Source: DATDAW01 sp036524675 (lineage in GTDB: Bacteria > Verrucomicrobiota > Verrucomicrobiia > Chthoniobacterales > DASVRZ01). From it: DNA of 11,055 nucleotides. Positions within the stretch are counted from its first letter, which is position 1. Every line of letters starts with the position of its first letter. This document shows positions 1 to 7,172 of the stretch, piece by piece. The notes under the pieces are model-generated. The model was not told where the DNA came from. It did no database searches and worked only from the letters and a program-made list of their open reading frames with translations. The DNA is taken from positions 1 through 11,055 of the forward strand of contig DATDBU010000022.1 in assembly GCA_036524675.1 (NCBI GenBank). The letters are read 5' to 3'. Both the position numbers and the translations under genes were made by a program.

Positions 1-137
1 CATCCTTCGGCACATCGCCCTCAACGTGCTCAAAAACGACACCACCAAAAAGCGTGGTATCAAAGGAAAACAGAAAAATGCCTCCTGGGATCACTCCTAC
101 CTCCTATCTCTCCTCGGTTTTTGATGCGTTTGCCCTG
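1..137 (+). mobile_element. Right end of an ISAs1-like insertion sequence
   Basis: The transposase stop codon is followed by 13 bases ending GCCCTG at 132-137. Read inward from the right end this gives CAGGGCAAACGCATC, which has the look of an ISAs1-type terminal inverted repeat (starting CAGGG). If 137 is the end, the element stops 10 bp before the ATG of the next gene. The left end is outside the window, so the inverted-repeat partner and target duplication cannot be checked here. The boundary is inferred, not demonstrated. Confidence 0.45.
2..124 (+). pseudogene. ISAs1-family transposase, C-terminal end (cut by window edge)
   Basis: Only the last 40 codons are in the window. The peptide begins ILRHIALNVLKND, has a KKRGIKGKQKNASWD segment and ends YLLSLLGF before a TGA at 122-124. 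This is the C-terminal signature of ISAs1 (H-repeat related) DDE transposases, in which a conserved arginine/histidine-rich helix is followed by a basic GIKGKR-like stretch and a final WDxxYLLxxL. The enzyme would catalyse cut-and-paste movement of its own element. Because the gene runs off the left edge, I cannot tell whether the complete transposase is intact. The family assignment rests on recall of this C-terminal pattern. Confidence 0.72.
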
Positions 138-147
138 ACGCAAGAGT

Positions 148-659
148 ATGGACAACAACAATTCCATCGTAGTAATCTATCGGTCGCAGACGGCTGCCGA
201 AGCGGCTGTCAAGGAACTGCAGCAATCCGGTTTCGATATGAAAAAACTGTCGATTGTCGGATGCGACTATCACACGGATGAGCATGTGGTCGGGTACTAC
301 AATGCCGGCGACCGGACGAAAGTGTGGGGTAAAACAGGTGCTTTCTGGGGCGGTCTGTCGGGACCCTTGTTTGGTTCCGCGTTTTTTTGGGTTCCCGGCG
401 TAGGGCCGTTTCTGGTGGCAGGGCCGTTGGTCAGTTGGATCGTCGGGTCGCTGGAGGGCGCCTTCGTGTTCGGCGGTTTGAGCGCGTTGGGGCTGGTTTG
501 TACAGCGTGGGCATTCCCGGGAACAGCATATTGCGGTACGAGACGGCATTGAAGAACGGCAAGTGCGTCCTGATTGCCCACGGTTCCATCGATGACACAG
601 CCCATGCCAAAGAAATCATCAACCGCACCGTGCCGGAGACATTGGAGCATCATCAGTAA
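148..659 (+). pseudogene. General stress protein 17M/YflT-like membrane protein, one frameshift
   Basis: The N-terminal half (from ATG 148) begins MDNNNSIVVIYRSQTAAEA and has a KKLSIVGCDYHTDEHVVGYY core. This is the soluble alpha/beta domain of YflT/Gsp17M-like stress proteins. A glycine-rich hydrophobic hairpin follows (roughly residues 65-115: GAFWGGLSGPLFG, then GVGPFLVAGPLV), as in family members that insert in the inner membrane. The expected C-terminal part (AGLYSVGIPGNSILRYETAL, then LIAHGSIDDTAHAKEI) continues in another frame and stops with TAA at 657-659. The switch lies at the GGGG run 489-492: one extra G would restore a full-length protein of about 170 residues. As written, translation ends at 552 after 134 residues. 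Only AAGAG directly against the ATG serves as a ribosome site, and an IS end lies just upstream. The biochemical role of this family is not known; relatives are stress-induced. Confidence 0.8.
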
Positions 660-699
660 AAGTACCAACTCTGAGAGACGAACTAATGAGGAGACAATT

Positions 700-810
700 A
701 TGACAGATGTGATGAGCCGCGAGAAGCGCCTGGCCTCTCAATCTAACGGAATTCCAGCGGAAGCTAGCTCTATCCTGACGCGGACCAAACTGGAGGCACT
801 GCAAGGTTAG
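700..810 (+). CDS. Small 36-residue ORF, function unknown
   Basis: The ORF starts at ATG 700 and stops at TAG 808-810. A convincing Shine-Dalgarno (TGAGGAGA, 686-693) sits 6 nt before the ATG, which is why I list it despite its size. The peptide opens MTDVMSREKRLASQSNG and closes TRTKLEALQG; it is polar, has no membrane segment, and I do not recognise it. It lies 40 bp after the stress-protein relic on the same strand, so it may be a second cistron. Because its neighbours on both sides are broken genes, it may instead be the 5' stub of a lost gene whose start region survived. Confidence 0.35.
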   Translation: MTDVMSREKRLASQSNGIPAEASSILTRTKLEALQG

Positions 811-940
811 GATGTCTTCATTAGCACCCGATTGCATCCTCATCCCGCATCATAAACCTAACTTGAAAACGTCAAAATCATGAATGCCTCAACTCTTTTT
901 ACTCCCGTCAATCTGCGCGGTTGATCCGTCGAACCGCGAG

Positions 941-1373
941 ATGGCTACTCCCACCATGGAATCAACAGTTGCAGCGCTCGTTGCTTTTGGCAAAGGCATC
1001 CTGGCAGCGGATGAAAGCTTTCCGACCATCGAAAAGAGATTCGGATCGCTCAACATTTCGGTCCCTGACGACAACCGCCAACAAGCCGGTGTCGAGGTTG
1101 TGGCCGCCGCGGTGCCGGGAATCCTGTTTCTTTCAGGCGGGCAAAGCGATGAAGTGGCGCCGCAGGGGTTGAGCGTCATTTGCAGGGCTGGCAACGTTCC
1201 CTGGAAATTGAGTTTCTCCTTCGGACGCCCGCTCCAATCGCCCGCGATGAAAATTTGGCAGGGTTTCCCGGATAACGTCGCAGCATCCCAGGCGGCTCTA
1301 CCATCGCGCTCAATACAATAGCTTCGCTGTCCAGGGAAGGTATTCAGCCGATTCGGAAAATACGACCACTTGA
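941..1373 (+). pseudogene. Class I fructose-bisphosphate aldolase relic, internal deletion
   Basis: The start at ATG 941 gives MATPTMESTVAALVAFGKG, followed by ILAADES and TIEKRFGSLNISVPDDNR. This is the N-terminal signature of class I aldolases, which split fructose-1,6-bisphosphate through a Schiff-base lysine. After NRQQ (near 1090) the sequence jumps straight to the C-terminal third: AVPGILFLSGGQSDE, then PWKLSFSFGRPLQSPAMKIW and DNVAASQAAL. About 200 residues are missing, including the regions that carry the active-site lysines (Lys146 and Lys229 in rabbit aldolase numbering). A second lesion at about 1300 shifts the frame. The true C-terminus (HRAQYNSFAVQGRYSADSEN) reads on from 1302 to a TGA at 1371-1373, whereas the uncorrected frame stops at 1321. 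About 144 of roughly 340 residues remain, so it cannot be an active aldolase. Confidence 0.88.
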
Positions 1374-1705
1374 GCCTCCGATGGCCACCATAACTCTCGA
1401 TCGGGCGCGGGGAGGCAGACATGGTCATCGCCGCAACCCATCAACGTAACCGTTTTGCAAAGTGGCGGGACTGGAAGCAAAGGGGCTTTGGGCAGATGAA
1501 CGAGCCGCCGGACAGCCGATTTCGTGTATTACATGAGTCGTCGAGACTCACTCTATCGCAACGGGAAAATCCGTCAGCTCAGCAAAGCGCGGGGGCCGCA
1601 CGAGCGGAGAAGCTCCCAAACCGCGCACCGCGACCAGCGTGCGTGGAAACGGCCTGCCTGAATGGCCGCTGTTTACGCTGACGTAACGCAATTTGCAGCG
1701 TCGCG
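1374..1705. other. Mostly non-coding stretch between aldolase relic and antiporter
   Basis: Apart from the weak ORF at 1421-1681 I see nothing I can assign. A poor imperfect inverted repeat (AAACGGCC ... GGCCGCTGTTT, about 1647-1675) lies just past the antiporter stop in that gene's reading direction. It has no T-tract, so I do not call it a terminator. The region probably holds eroded gene sequence. Confidence 0.4.
1421..1681 (+). CDS. Hypothetical 86-residue ORF with strong ribosome site
   Basis: GGGGAGG at 1409-1415 lies 5 nt before ATG 1421, a strong Shine-Dalgarno. The product begins MVIAATHQRNRFAKWRDWKQ and is rich in Arg, Ala and Gln, with no membrane segment or recognisable domain. 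Its second half reads like non-coding GC-rich sequence. A different frame in the same stretch (ATG 1533, about 42 codons, YRNGKIRQLSKARG) looks at least as protein-like, which would fit a frameshifted gene. It starts 48 bp after the aldolase relic on the same strand, so it could be the remnant of the next gene in that former operon. Low confidence that this is a functional gene. Confidence 0.22.
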   Translation: MVIAATHQRNRFAKWRDWKQRGFGQMNEPPDSRFRVLHESSRLTLSQRENPSAQQSAGAARAEKLPNRAPRPACVETACLNGRCLR

Positions 1706-3046
1706 CTATCTCCGGCGTCGCTTCCGATACCAGTTCATCAGCGGCGTGACCGTGATGCCGTGGATGATGATCGAGACCGCGATGGTGGTGAGCGTGAGCG
1801 TGGTAAGGCGCCAGGCCAGCTCGGCGGAGAGACCGCGGTTCACCGCGAAGGCGAGATAGTAGAGCGAGCCGATTCCGCGGATGCCGAACCACGAGATGAG
1901 CCCACGCCCCGTCGCGCCCATTTTTCTCACGCCGAGCAAGCCCGCATGCACCGCGAGCGGCCGGATGAGCAGGAAGAGTACGACGATGAACCCGAGTTCC
2001 TCGAAACGCAGATAGGCCGGGGAAAGCGCCGCGCCGATAACGAGCACGAGCGCGACTTCCATGATGCGCTCCATCTGCTCGTTGAAAGCGAGCACCGCAC
2101 CGGCCATGTGTGCAGGCGCCTTTTCCGGATCGGTCGCGATCTCGTCTTTGTGACCTGCGGTCTCCATCGCGAGCACTTCTTCCGACACGTGATCGCTGCT
2201 ATGCCGGCGCTCGACTGCGCGTAGCGCGACGCCCGCGGCGAAGACGGCGAGAAATCCATAGCAGTGCGCGAGCAACGCCGCGCCGTAAGAGAGCGCGATC
2301 AGTCCGAGCGCGAGGAATTCATCGCGACCGACGCCTTCCTTGTGTTCACGCCGCAGCCACAGCACGAGGAGCGCGACCAACGTGCCGAACGCCGCGCCGA
2401 TCGCCAGCCCCGCGCCGACCGCCCACGCGACATCCACGGCCCACCATTTCCAGCCGACTGCGCCGAGGTCGTGAAGTCCGAGCAGGCCGAGTCCGAGCAT
2501 GACGAACGGAAACGCTGTGCCATCGTTCAAACCCGCCTCGCCGGTGAGGCTAAAGCGGAGGCGGTCGTGGTCGCGCACGTTCTCGAGCTGCACGTCCGAG
2601 GCGAGCACCGGATCGGTCGGCGCGAGCACCGCGCCCAACAGCACCGCCGCGCCGAGCGGCAGCCCGAGCCACGCGACGCCGGCGAGCGTCACGAGCCCGA
2701 CCGTCAGTGCCATAGAGATGAAGGCGAGCCGGAGCGGAGTCCACCACTGTGGATCGCGTAGTGGCACGCGTAGCTTCAGACCGGCGGTGAAGAGCGAAAC
2801 AATCACCGCGATCTCAGCGAGCCGTTCGAGCAGGGCCGCAGAAGTGAGCGCATCGAGCGAAAACAAACCAAGTCCGAGCGGCCCGAGCATCGCGCCGGCG
2901 ATGAGGTAAATCATTGTCTCGGTAAGCGGCAACCGCTTCACGAACGACGCTACCACCGCTACTGCGATCAGCAGCGCGCCGATGACGAAATAGGCGAGAT
3001 CGAAAGTCACATTCTCTTTTCGCACGCGGAGAGCGCGGCGGTCCAA
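1706..3046 (-). CDS. CPA1-family Na+/H+ (cation/proton) antiporter, NhaP-like
   Basis: This is a 446-residue polytopic inner-membrane protein with about 11-13 hydrophobic segments covering residues 15-265 and 325-440, typical of the Na_H_Exchanger fold. It exchanges cytoplasmic Na+ or K+ for protons and so supports pH and salt homeostasis. Key motifs are visible. APTDPVLASD at 142-151 lies on the unwound helix. GEAGLNDGT at 169-177 contains the Asn174-Asp175 pair typical of electroneutral CPA1 exchangers. GIRGIGSLYYL at 388-398 is the conserved C-terminal helix. A charged loop (about 285-320) separates the two bundles, and the protein ends in a basic tail (RKRRRR) with no large C-terminal regulatory domain. 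The start is uncertain: ATG at 3046 is used here, but GTG at 3007 (V14, preceded by AAAAGAGA) gives an N-terminus closer to relatives. It is transcribed away from the PRC-barrel gene; the two starts are about 240 bp apart around the double-hairpin repeat. Confidence 0.92.
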   Translation of the reverse strand: MDRRALRVRKENVTFDLAYFVIGALLIAVAVVASFVKRLPLTETMIYLIAGAMLGPLGLGLFSLDALTSAALLERLAEIAVIVSLFTAGLKLRVPLRDPQWWTPLRLAFISMALTVGLVTLAGVAWLGLPLGAAVLLGAVLAPTDPVLASDVQLENVRDHDRLRFSLTGEAGLNDGTAFPFVMLGLGLLGLHDLGAVGWKWWAVDVAWAVGAGLAIGAAFGTLVALLVLWLRREHKEGVGRDEFLALGLIALSYGAALLAHCYGFLAVFAAGVALRAVERRHSSDHVSEEVLAMETAGHKDEIATDPEKAPAHMAGAVLAFNEQMERIMEVALVLVIGAALSPAYLRFEELGFIVVLFLLIRPLAVHAGLLGVRKMGATGRGLISWFGIRGIGSLYYLAFAVNRGLSAELAWRLTTLTLTTIAVSIIIHGITVTPLMNWYRKRRRR

Positions 3047-3149
3047 TGCGATGTGACCGGGATGTGCGGTGAACTTGCCCGCATCAAGGCGGCGAGGGCT
3101 GTTCGGAGGCGACTGGTTTAGGGACCCACTAGTTTATTCGAGTGAGCGT

Positions 3150-3213
3150 TGTAGAGGCGGTCTGTGACCGCCTTGCCACAGTCGGGTTTCGGCGCTCGCA
3201 GAGCGCCGCTACA
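3150..3213. repeat. REP-like double-hairpin interspersed repeat
   Basis: Two perfect 7-bp stems with 3-nt loops lie in tandem: GGCGGTC-TGT-GACCGCC at 3156-3172 and GGCGCTC-GCA-GAGCGCC at 3191-3207. They are enclosed by a near-perfect outer inverted repeat, TGTAGAGGCG (3150-3159) and CGCCGCTACA (3204-3213), with one mismatch. This architecture is that of bacterial REP/BIME elements, which are usually mobilised in trans by RAYT (IS200-like TnpA_REP) transposases. It sits in the divergent promoter region between the antiporter and the PRC-barrel gene and was swept into the upstream frame of the latter. Only one copy is present here. Confidence 0.7.
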
Positions 3214-3276
3214 GCACCGCCTCCCGTCCGGTTTTCACAGCCGCGCGGCAGCCGCCCTGCGAATTTCTTTTGCACA

Positions 3277-3283
3277 CTAGGAG
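3277..3283 (+). promoter_or_regulatory. Shine-Dalgarno that sets the PRC-barrel gene start
   Basis: CTAGGAG ends 5 nt before ATG 3289. The reading frame stays open upstream to 3142, but that extension would translate the double-hairpin repeat and has no ribosome site. The protein homology begins only at MLRPFNDIK, so 3289 is the start. Confidence 0.75.
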
Positions 3284-3288
3284 CCTCC

Positions 3289-4038
3289 ATGTTGCGACCG
3301 TTTAACGACATCAAAAACTTCGCGTTCGCCGCGCGGGATGGCGAGATCGGCAAAGTCAAGGAACTCTACTTCGACGACCAGAGCTGGACCGTGCGCTACG
3401 TCGTGGTGGACACGGGCGGCTGGCTCACGGGATCCAAGGTCCTGCTCGCGCCGCGCTCGTTCGGGACGATTTCTGAGGAGAGCAAACTCATTGCCGTGCA
3501 TCTCACCAAAGAGCAGATTGAAAACAGCCCGTCCATCGACTCGGACAAGCCGGTATCGCGGCAGTTTGAAGAGAAGTGGTGTCGCTACTACGGCTTTCCC
3601 GCCTACTGGCTTGCGCCCGAGGCGATTGCATTTGCCTCGGGGCCGGCAGCCGTTGAGACGCTGGCGCAGGAGACGCGGAGCGCGGAGCGCGTGGAGGAGC
3701 GCGGCGATCCGCATCTGCGCAGCACGAGGGAACTCATCGGCTATTCGATCCACGCGACCGATGGCAACATCGGCCATGTCGATGATTTCGTCGTCGATGA
3801 CGACGCCTGGAGCATTCGTTACATTGTGATTTCGCGGAGCTGGTGGCCTGAAAAAAAGGTGATCCTTTCCACGGAATGGATTGAAAGAGTGAGTTGGGAA
3901 GCGATGCAGGTTTTCGTGCCACTCTCCCGCGAGACGATAAAGGACGCGCCGGAGTGGAACGACGCAGAACCGATCTCGCGCGACTTTGAGCAGCGGCTTT
4001 TCAACTATCTACGGGCGGCGCGGCTACTGGCCGATTGA
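3289..4038 (+). CDS. Tandem PRC-barrel domain protein
   Basis: The 249-residue protein is built of two similar halves. Half 1 (about residues 3-107) runs from FNDIKNFAFAARDGEIGKV through FDDQSWTVRYVVVDTGGWL to the DKPVSRQFEEKW motif. Half 2 (about 143-246) repeats it with HATDGNIGHVDDFVVDDDAW, SIRYIVISRSWWPEKKVILS and AEPISRDFEQRLF. Each half carries a PRC-barrel (a small beta-barrel first seen in photosynthetic reaction-centre H subunits and RimM) plus a short helical tail. No signal peptide or membrane segment is visible, so it is probably cytoplasmic. The linker between halves (about 108-142) is rich in Ala, Glu and Arg. Stand-alone tandem PRC proteins are common beside stress genes such as those around it, but their function is unknown. 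The gene looks intact and has a good ribosome site. Confidence 0.88.
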   Translation: MLRPFNDIKNFAFAARDGEIGKVKELYFDDQSWTVRYVVVDTGGWLTGSKVLLAPRSFGTISEESKLIAVHLTKEQIENSPSIDSDKPVSRQFEEKWCRYYGFPAYWLAPEAIAFASGPAAVETLAQETRSAERVEERGDPHLRSTRELIGYSIHATDGNIGHVDDFVVDDDAWSIRYIVISRSWWPEKKVILSTEWIERVSWEAMQVFVPLSRETIKDAPEWNDAEPISRDFEQRLFNYLRAARLLAD

Positions 4039-4595
4039 GGTGTGAAAGAGAACGCCAGAACCACCTTGAATCGTTCCAAGTGTGGACGGATGAAGTGTGA
4101 TTATTCCACACGCGATGCAGCGCGCCGCCGGGACGCATCGACGCGATCTCGATCGTCGCCCTCACGTTTATGATTTGGTTTTGCATTGTACCCGCCATCC
4201 TACTAAACGCTTGGTGAAGCCGTAATGCCGTTTCGCCGTTTCGATACGTTCACCCGGCAGTTGCGCGCGAATGTTCAGGCAAAACCATGATCCTCGATGC
4301 AATCTGTCGCATTTCGTACGCCAGTAACGCTCCAATTCTGCGGTTATGATACTGCGCCCGCGCAGTGGCTATGCAAAGGGGGGAACGCGCGAAGAATATG
4401 CCTTCGGGCCGTTCACTCCAGTGGTGGAGTGCGTGGGCAACTTGGGAACCTGTTCCGGCGGGTGCTCATTCCGAAAGGAAAGTTCAATGTGCGATAACGT
4501 TGCCGCGCGCACACGGCGGACACGGTCGATGTGGAGCTCATGACGATGAAAGTCACCGTGGGAAAGGCATTGTAAGCGGGAGGCGTCGAAACGTC
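4039..4595. other. 557-bp gap with no recognised gene
   Basis: No frame gives a recognisable product; the open frames at 4297-4543 look random. A 7-bp perfect inverted repeat (GTGTGGA 4080-4086, TCCACAC 4105-4111, 18-nt loop) follows the PRC-barrel stop but lacks a T-tract, so it is not an obvious terminator. The frame of the downstream transglutaminase is open back to 4365, but the homology starts only at 4596. Confidence 0.45.
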
Positions 4596-5474
4596 ATGAG
4601 CTGGCTGCGGATCATTCACGAGACGACCTACAGCTACAAAACGGTTGTCCGCTTCGGGCCTCATCGGCTCGTTCTCCGACCGCGCGAAGGTCACGACGTG
4701 CGGGTCGAGCAAATGCGTTTGGAGATTGCACCGGAGTTTGAATTGAAATGGAGCCGGGATCTCTTCGGTAACTCAGTCGCGACCGTTCATTTTCTAAATC
4801 CGGCGGATCATCTCCGCATCCGCAGTGAAGTTCTCCTCCAGCAGACCTCGCCTTTTCCGCTGCGCTCGGGGCGACCATCCACACTTGTGCCGTTTCCGGT
4901 CGAATTTTCTGGATTGGAATCCGCGATCGCTGCCGCCTACCGGGCAACAACGTTCCCCGAGGACGTCGCAAGGGTGAAGGAATGGGTTCACAACGCAATC
5001 GACCTCACTGCCGTGCGTGGCGCGGAGGACGCCATCGCCGCCATTGCCCAGGCGATCCGAAATAACATCCAATATCGCCGGCGCGCAGCCAAGGGTGTGC
5101 AGACGCCGGCCATGACGCTGGCCGAAAGTTCGGGCTCCTGCCGCGATATGGCGACGCTGATGCTGGAAGCCCTTCGGGCCCTCGGCCTGCCGGCTCGCTT
5201 CGCCAGCGGGTACCTGGATTGCACGGCGTCTGAGGCGGGTCTCGCTTCGACGCACGCCTGGGCTGAAGCGTATTTGCCCGAGATCGGCTGGACTGGATAC
5301 GATCCGACGCTCGGCGAGGCGACATCGAGCAAACACGTTGTGACAGGCGTCAGCAACCATCCGCGTGGCGTCATGCCGATTAGCGGCACGTTTTTCGACA
5401 ACCGGAATTCCTATCTCGGGATGAACGTTACCGTCCGAACCGAGCGTCTTATCGAAGGGACTGAGTCTCTATAG
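4596..5474 (+). CDS. Transglutaminase-like (papain-fold) protein
   Basis: The 292-residue protein has a bacterial transglutaminase N-terminal beta-domain (about 1-95, opening MSWLRIIHETTYSYKT and including PHRLVLRPREGHD) followed by a Transglut_core domain (about 120-240). The catalytic triad is visible: Cys182 in SGSCRDMA, His220 in ASTHAWAEAYL and Asp236 in GYDPTLG. The conserved GLPARFASGYL segment precedes the histidine. Family members act as cysteine proteases, peptidases or amide-forming enzymes, and the substrate here is unknown. No signal peptide is evident, so a cytoplasmic location is likely. I chose ATG 4596 because homology starts there and GGGAGG (4578-4583) precedes it, although with a long 12-nt spacing. 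The final 80 codons are duplicated in degraded form at 9376-9606. A second, different transglutaminase lies convergently at 6366-7172, as is common for such gene pairs. Confidence 0.9.
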   Translation: MSWLRIIHETTYSYKTVVRFGPHRLVLRPREGHDVRVEQMRLEIAPEFELKWSRDLFGNSVATVHFLNPADHLRIRSEVLLQQTSPFPLRSGRPSTLVPFPVEFSGLESAIAAAYRATTFPEDVARVKEWVHNAIDLTAVRGAEDAIAAIAQAIRNNIQYRRRAAKGVQTPAMTLAESSGSCRDMATLMLEALRALGLPARFASGYLDCTASEAGLASTHAWAEAYLPEIGWTGYDPTLGEATSSKHVVTGVSNHPRGVMPISGTFFDNRNSYLGMNVTVRTERLIEGTESL

Positions 5475-5584
5475 ATTCCTCCTCAGATTACCTTCGGCGT
5501 TGGGAAGGCGCCGAGTGTTTCGTCAGGAAACGACGCCTGAGCCTCATGATTCCTCCCCAGAAAGCGTTGCTGCAGCGGCGGTCT

Positions 5585-6281
5585 ATGACTGCGCATCTGT
5601 TTAGCTTGGCGATGACGCTGCTGAGCCGGGAAAGCCTTGAAGCGCTCCAGAGAGAAGCTCCTGGAGCGCTGGTCAATCTGGTATTTGACGATGCAGGAGG
5701 AGATGATGCGGATGCGGGCGGACATTGGGCGGCTGCAGGAGCGGATTGCCCAGCTGGAAGGCGAGAACCGGCCGCCGAGCGCGCCGTTTCGGCGCAGGGA
5801 GGCTGAGTGCAAGAGCGATCCGAAAAGCCCGGGCGCGGCGGTGGCCATCCGGGCAGTTACCGGAAAGTGCCGCAAGGTGATCGATGAAGAGATCGAAGTG
5901 CCATTGAGCCGATGTCCGCATTGCGCGGGAGTCCTCGAAGGGGTAATCCCCGTGGTGCAGTATATCGAGGAATTGCCCGAGGATCGCCCGCACGTCACGC
6001 GGCTAAAGACCTATGAAGGACATTGTCCACGGGTGTGACCAGATGGTGCGCAGCACCCATGCCCGTCAGACCAGTCATGCGGGCGGCTGTGCCGGAGCGC
6101 AGCTCGGGGCCCGCGCCCTTGCGGTAGCAGCCGAGCTCAAGCACGGCATGGGACTGACCTTGCGCAAAACCTGCCGGATCCTCAAACGGTTTTGCCAGCT
6201 GCAAATCAGCGCTGGGGCCTGGCGCAAGCCCTTCCAGCGCATGGCCGGCAAACTGGCTGCCGAAGAGGGCGCATTGTAGAT
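5585..6281 (+). pseudogene. IS66-family transposase (TnpC) N-terminal relic, multiple frameshifts
   Basis: Stitching frames gives the N-terminal half of an IS66 TnpC. It has an LSRESLEAL leader and a coiled coil (MRADIGRLQERIAQLEGEN, about 5705-5768). An APFRRRE basic segment leads to GRGGGHPGSYRKVPQ, read in a shifted frame, and then VIDEEIEVPL. A zinc-finger-like CPHCAGVLEG is followed by VVQYIEELPEDRPHVTRLKT and GHCPR, and then STHARQTSHAGGCAGAQLG and LKHGMGLTLRKTCRIL. At least five indels are needed: near 5650, a missing A at about 5825, an extra base near 5877, an extra G at 6030-6035, and a compensating pair at 6210-6235. The DDE catalytic half is absent beyond about 6281. The element is therefore dead and truncated. 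No TnpA/TnpB partner or terminal repeats are seen. It separates two convergent transglutaminase genes. Confidence 0.82.
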
Positions 6282-6365
6282 TCGCTTCAACGATGTAATG
6301 GAGGAGTGGTGCGACGACCGGCGCGACTCCACAGGCGATCCACCGTAGCTCGCAGGGTCAAGTCG

Positions 6366-7172
6366 TCACGGGAGTTCATCCGTCCACACCCGAAACGAAC
6401 TCAAGGTGTTTGGTCCGAAAGTGTGCGTAATCGGTACATCAGCTGCATCACGACCTCGAGCGATCAGTATACGGCCGATGCGTCGCGCATTGTTCCTGGG
6501 ATCGAACGTGTACCAGTGTCCATCTAGGTAGGCTTCGATCCACGCGGCAAAATCCATGGGAGCGTACGGAGGTGGTACTCCGACGTCGCTCAGGTAGCCA
6601 GTGCAATAGCGAGCCGGGATATTGAGAATCCTGCAAAACGTGAGTGCCAGATGTGCGTAGTCACGGCATACGCCTTTCTTCTCGTGAAACACCTCGAGGG
6701 CCGATTTCGTCGAGCGAGCATGCTCGTATCCGAAACGGATGTGCTGATGCACGAAGTCACAGATTGCTTGAACTCTTGCCCAGCCAGGGGACGTGGTGCC
6801 AAAGAGTCCCCAGGCCACGTCTCTAAGCCGATCCGTTTCACAGTATCGACTGCCCATGAGAAAGAGCAGGGTGTCGTCGGGCAAGGCTTCGATGGCACGC
6901 TGGTGGGCCGCGGGCGCAACGACGTCCGGTTCACCCGAGTCGTTCAATACGGCATCCGCGGTTATGGTGGTTCGGCCACTGGGGGCAATCAATCTCACAC
7001 ACCAGTTACCGAACGAATCGCGATAATGAGAAAGCGGAACGCTCGGCCGGGTGATGACGTGGTCGGGATTCACGAGGTCGGATACCCTGGTGAAGTGAAC
7101 ATTCGTGATCACAATCATTGGGGTGGGTTGCGGGCAGTCGTACATCATCTCGTAGCCGATCCTGATTCGCAT
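6366..7172 (-). CDS. Second transglutaminase-like protein, catalytic His replaced
   Basis: The 268-residue protein has an N-terminal beta-domain (about 1-95, MRIRIGYEMMYDCPQPTPM, with a VPLSHYRDSFGN turn) and a Transglut_core domain (about 130-230). The nucleophile is present as Cys169 in KKGVCRDYAHLA, and the acid as Asp224 in WYTFDPRNN. The position of the triad histidine is Ala209 (PMDFAAWIEAYLDGHWY), where the neighbouring paralogue has THAWAEAYL. My recollection is that relatives of this subfamily often lack the histidine here too, so the enzyme may use another base or act without canonical catalysis. The protein ends ARGRDAADVPITHTFGPNTL then FRVWTDELP, typical of this subgroup. Start: ATG at 7172 (a TTG lies one codon upstream); no strong ribosome site. 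It is convergent with the 4596 gene, with the IS66 relic between them. Confidence 0.86.
   Translation of the reverse strand: MRIRIGYEMMYDCPQPTPMIVITNVHFTRVSDLVNPDHVITRPSVPLSHYRDSFGNWCVRLIAPSGRTTITADAVLNDSGEPDVVAPAAHQRAIEALPDDTLLFLMGSRYCETDRLRDVAWGLFGTTSPGWARVQAICDFVHQHIRFGYEHARSTKSALEVFHEKKGVCRDYAHLALTFCRILNIPARYCTGYLSDVGVPPPYAPMDFAAWIEAYLDGHWYTFDPRNNARRIGRILIARGRDAADVPITHTFGPNTLSSFRVWTDELP

Noticed and set aside
889..1428. 179-codon minus-strand open frame
   Set aside because: It is antisense to the aldolase relic, whose homology on the plus strand is unambiguous.
1760..2761. Long plus-strand open frames (1760-2224, 2264-2761 and others)
   Set aside because: They lie antisense to the clear antiporter gene and give Arg/Glu/His-rich low-complexity products typical of GC-rich shadow frames.
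3142..3288. N-terminal extension of the PRC-barrel gene
   Set aside because: It would translate the double-hairpin repeat. The good ribosome site and the homology both place the start at 3289.
4365..4595. N-terminal extension of the first transglutaminase to 4365
   Set aside because: The extra 77 residues show no family similarity and have no ribosome site; the conserved domain begins at MSWLRIIHETTY.
5483..5998. 171-codon minus-strand open frame
   Set aside because: It is antisense to the IS66 TnpC relic and has no recognisable product.
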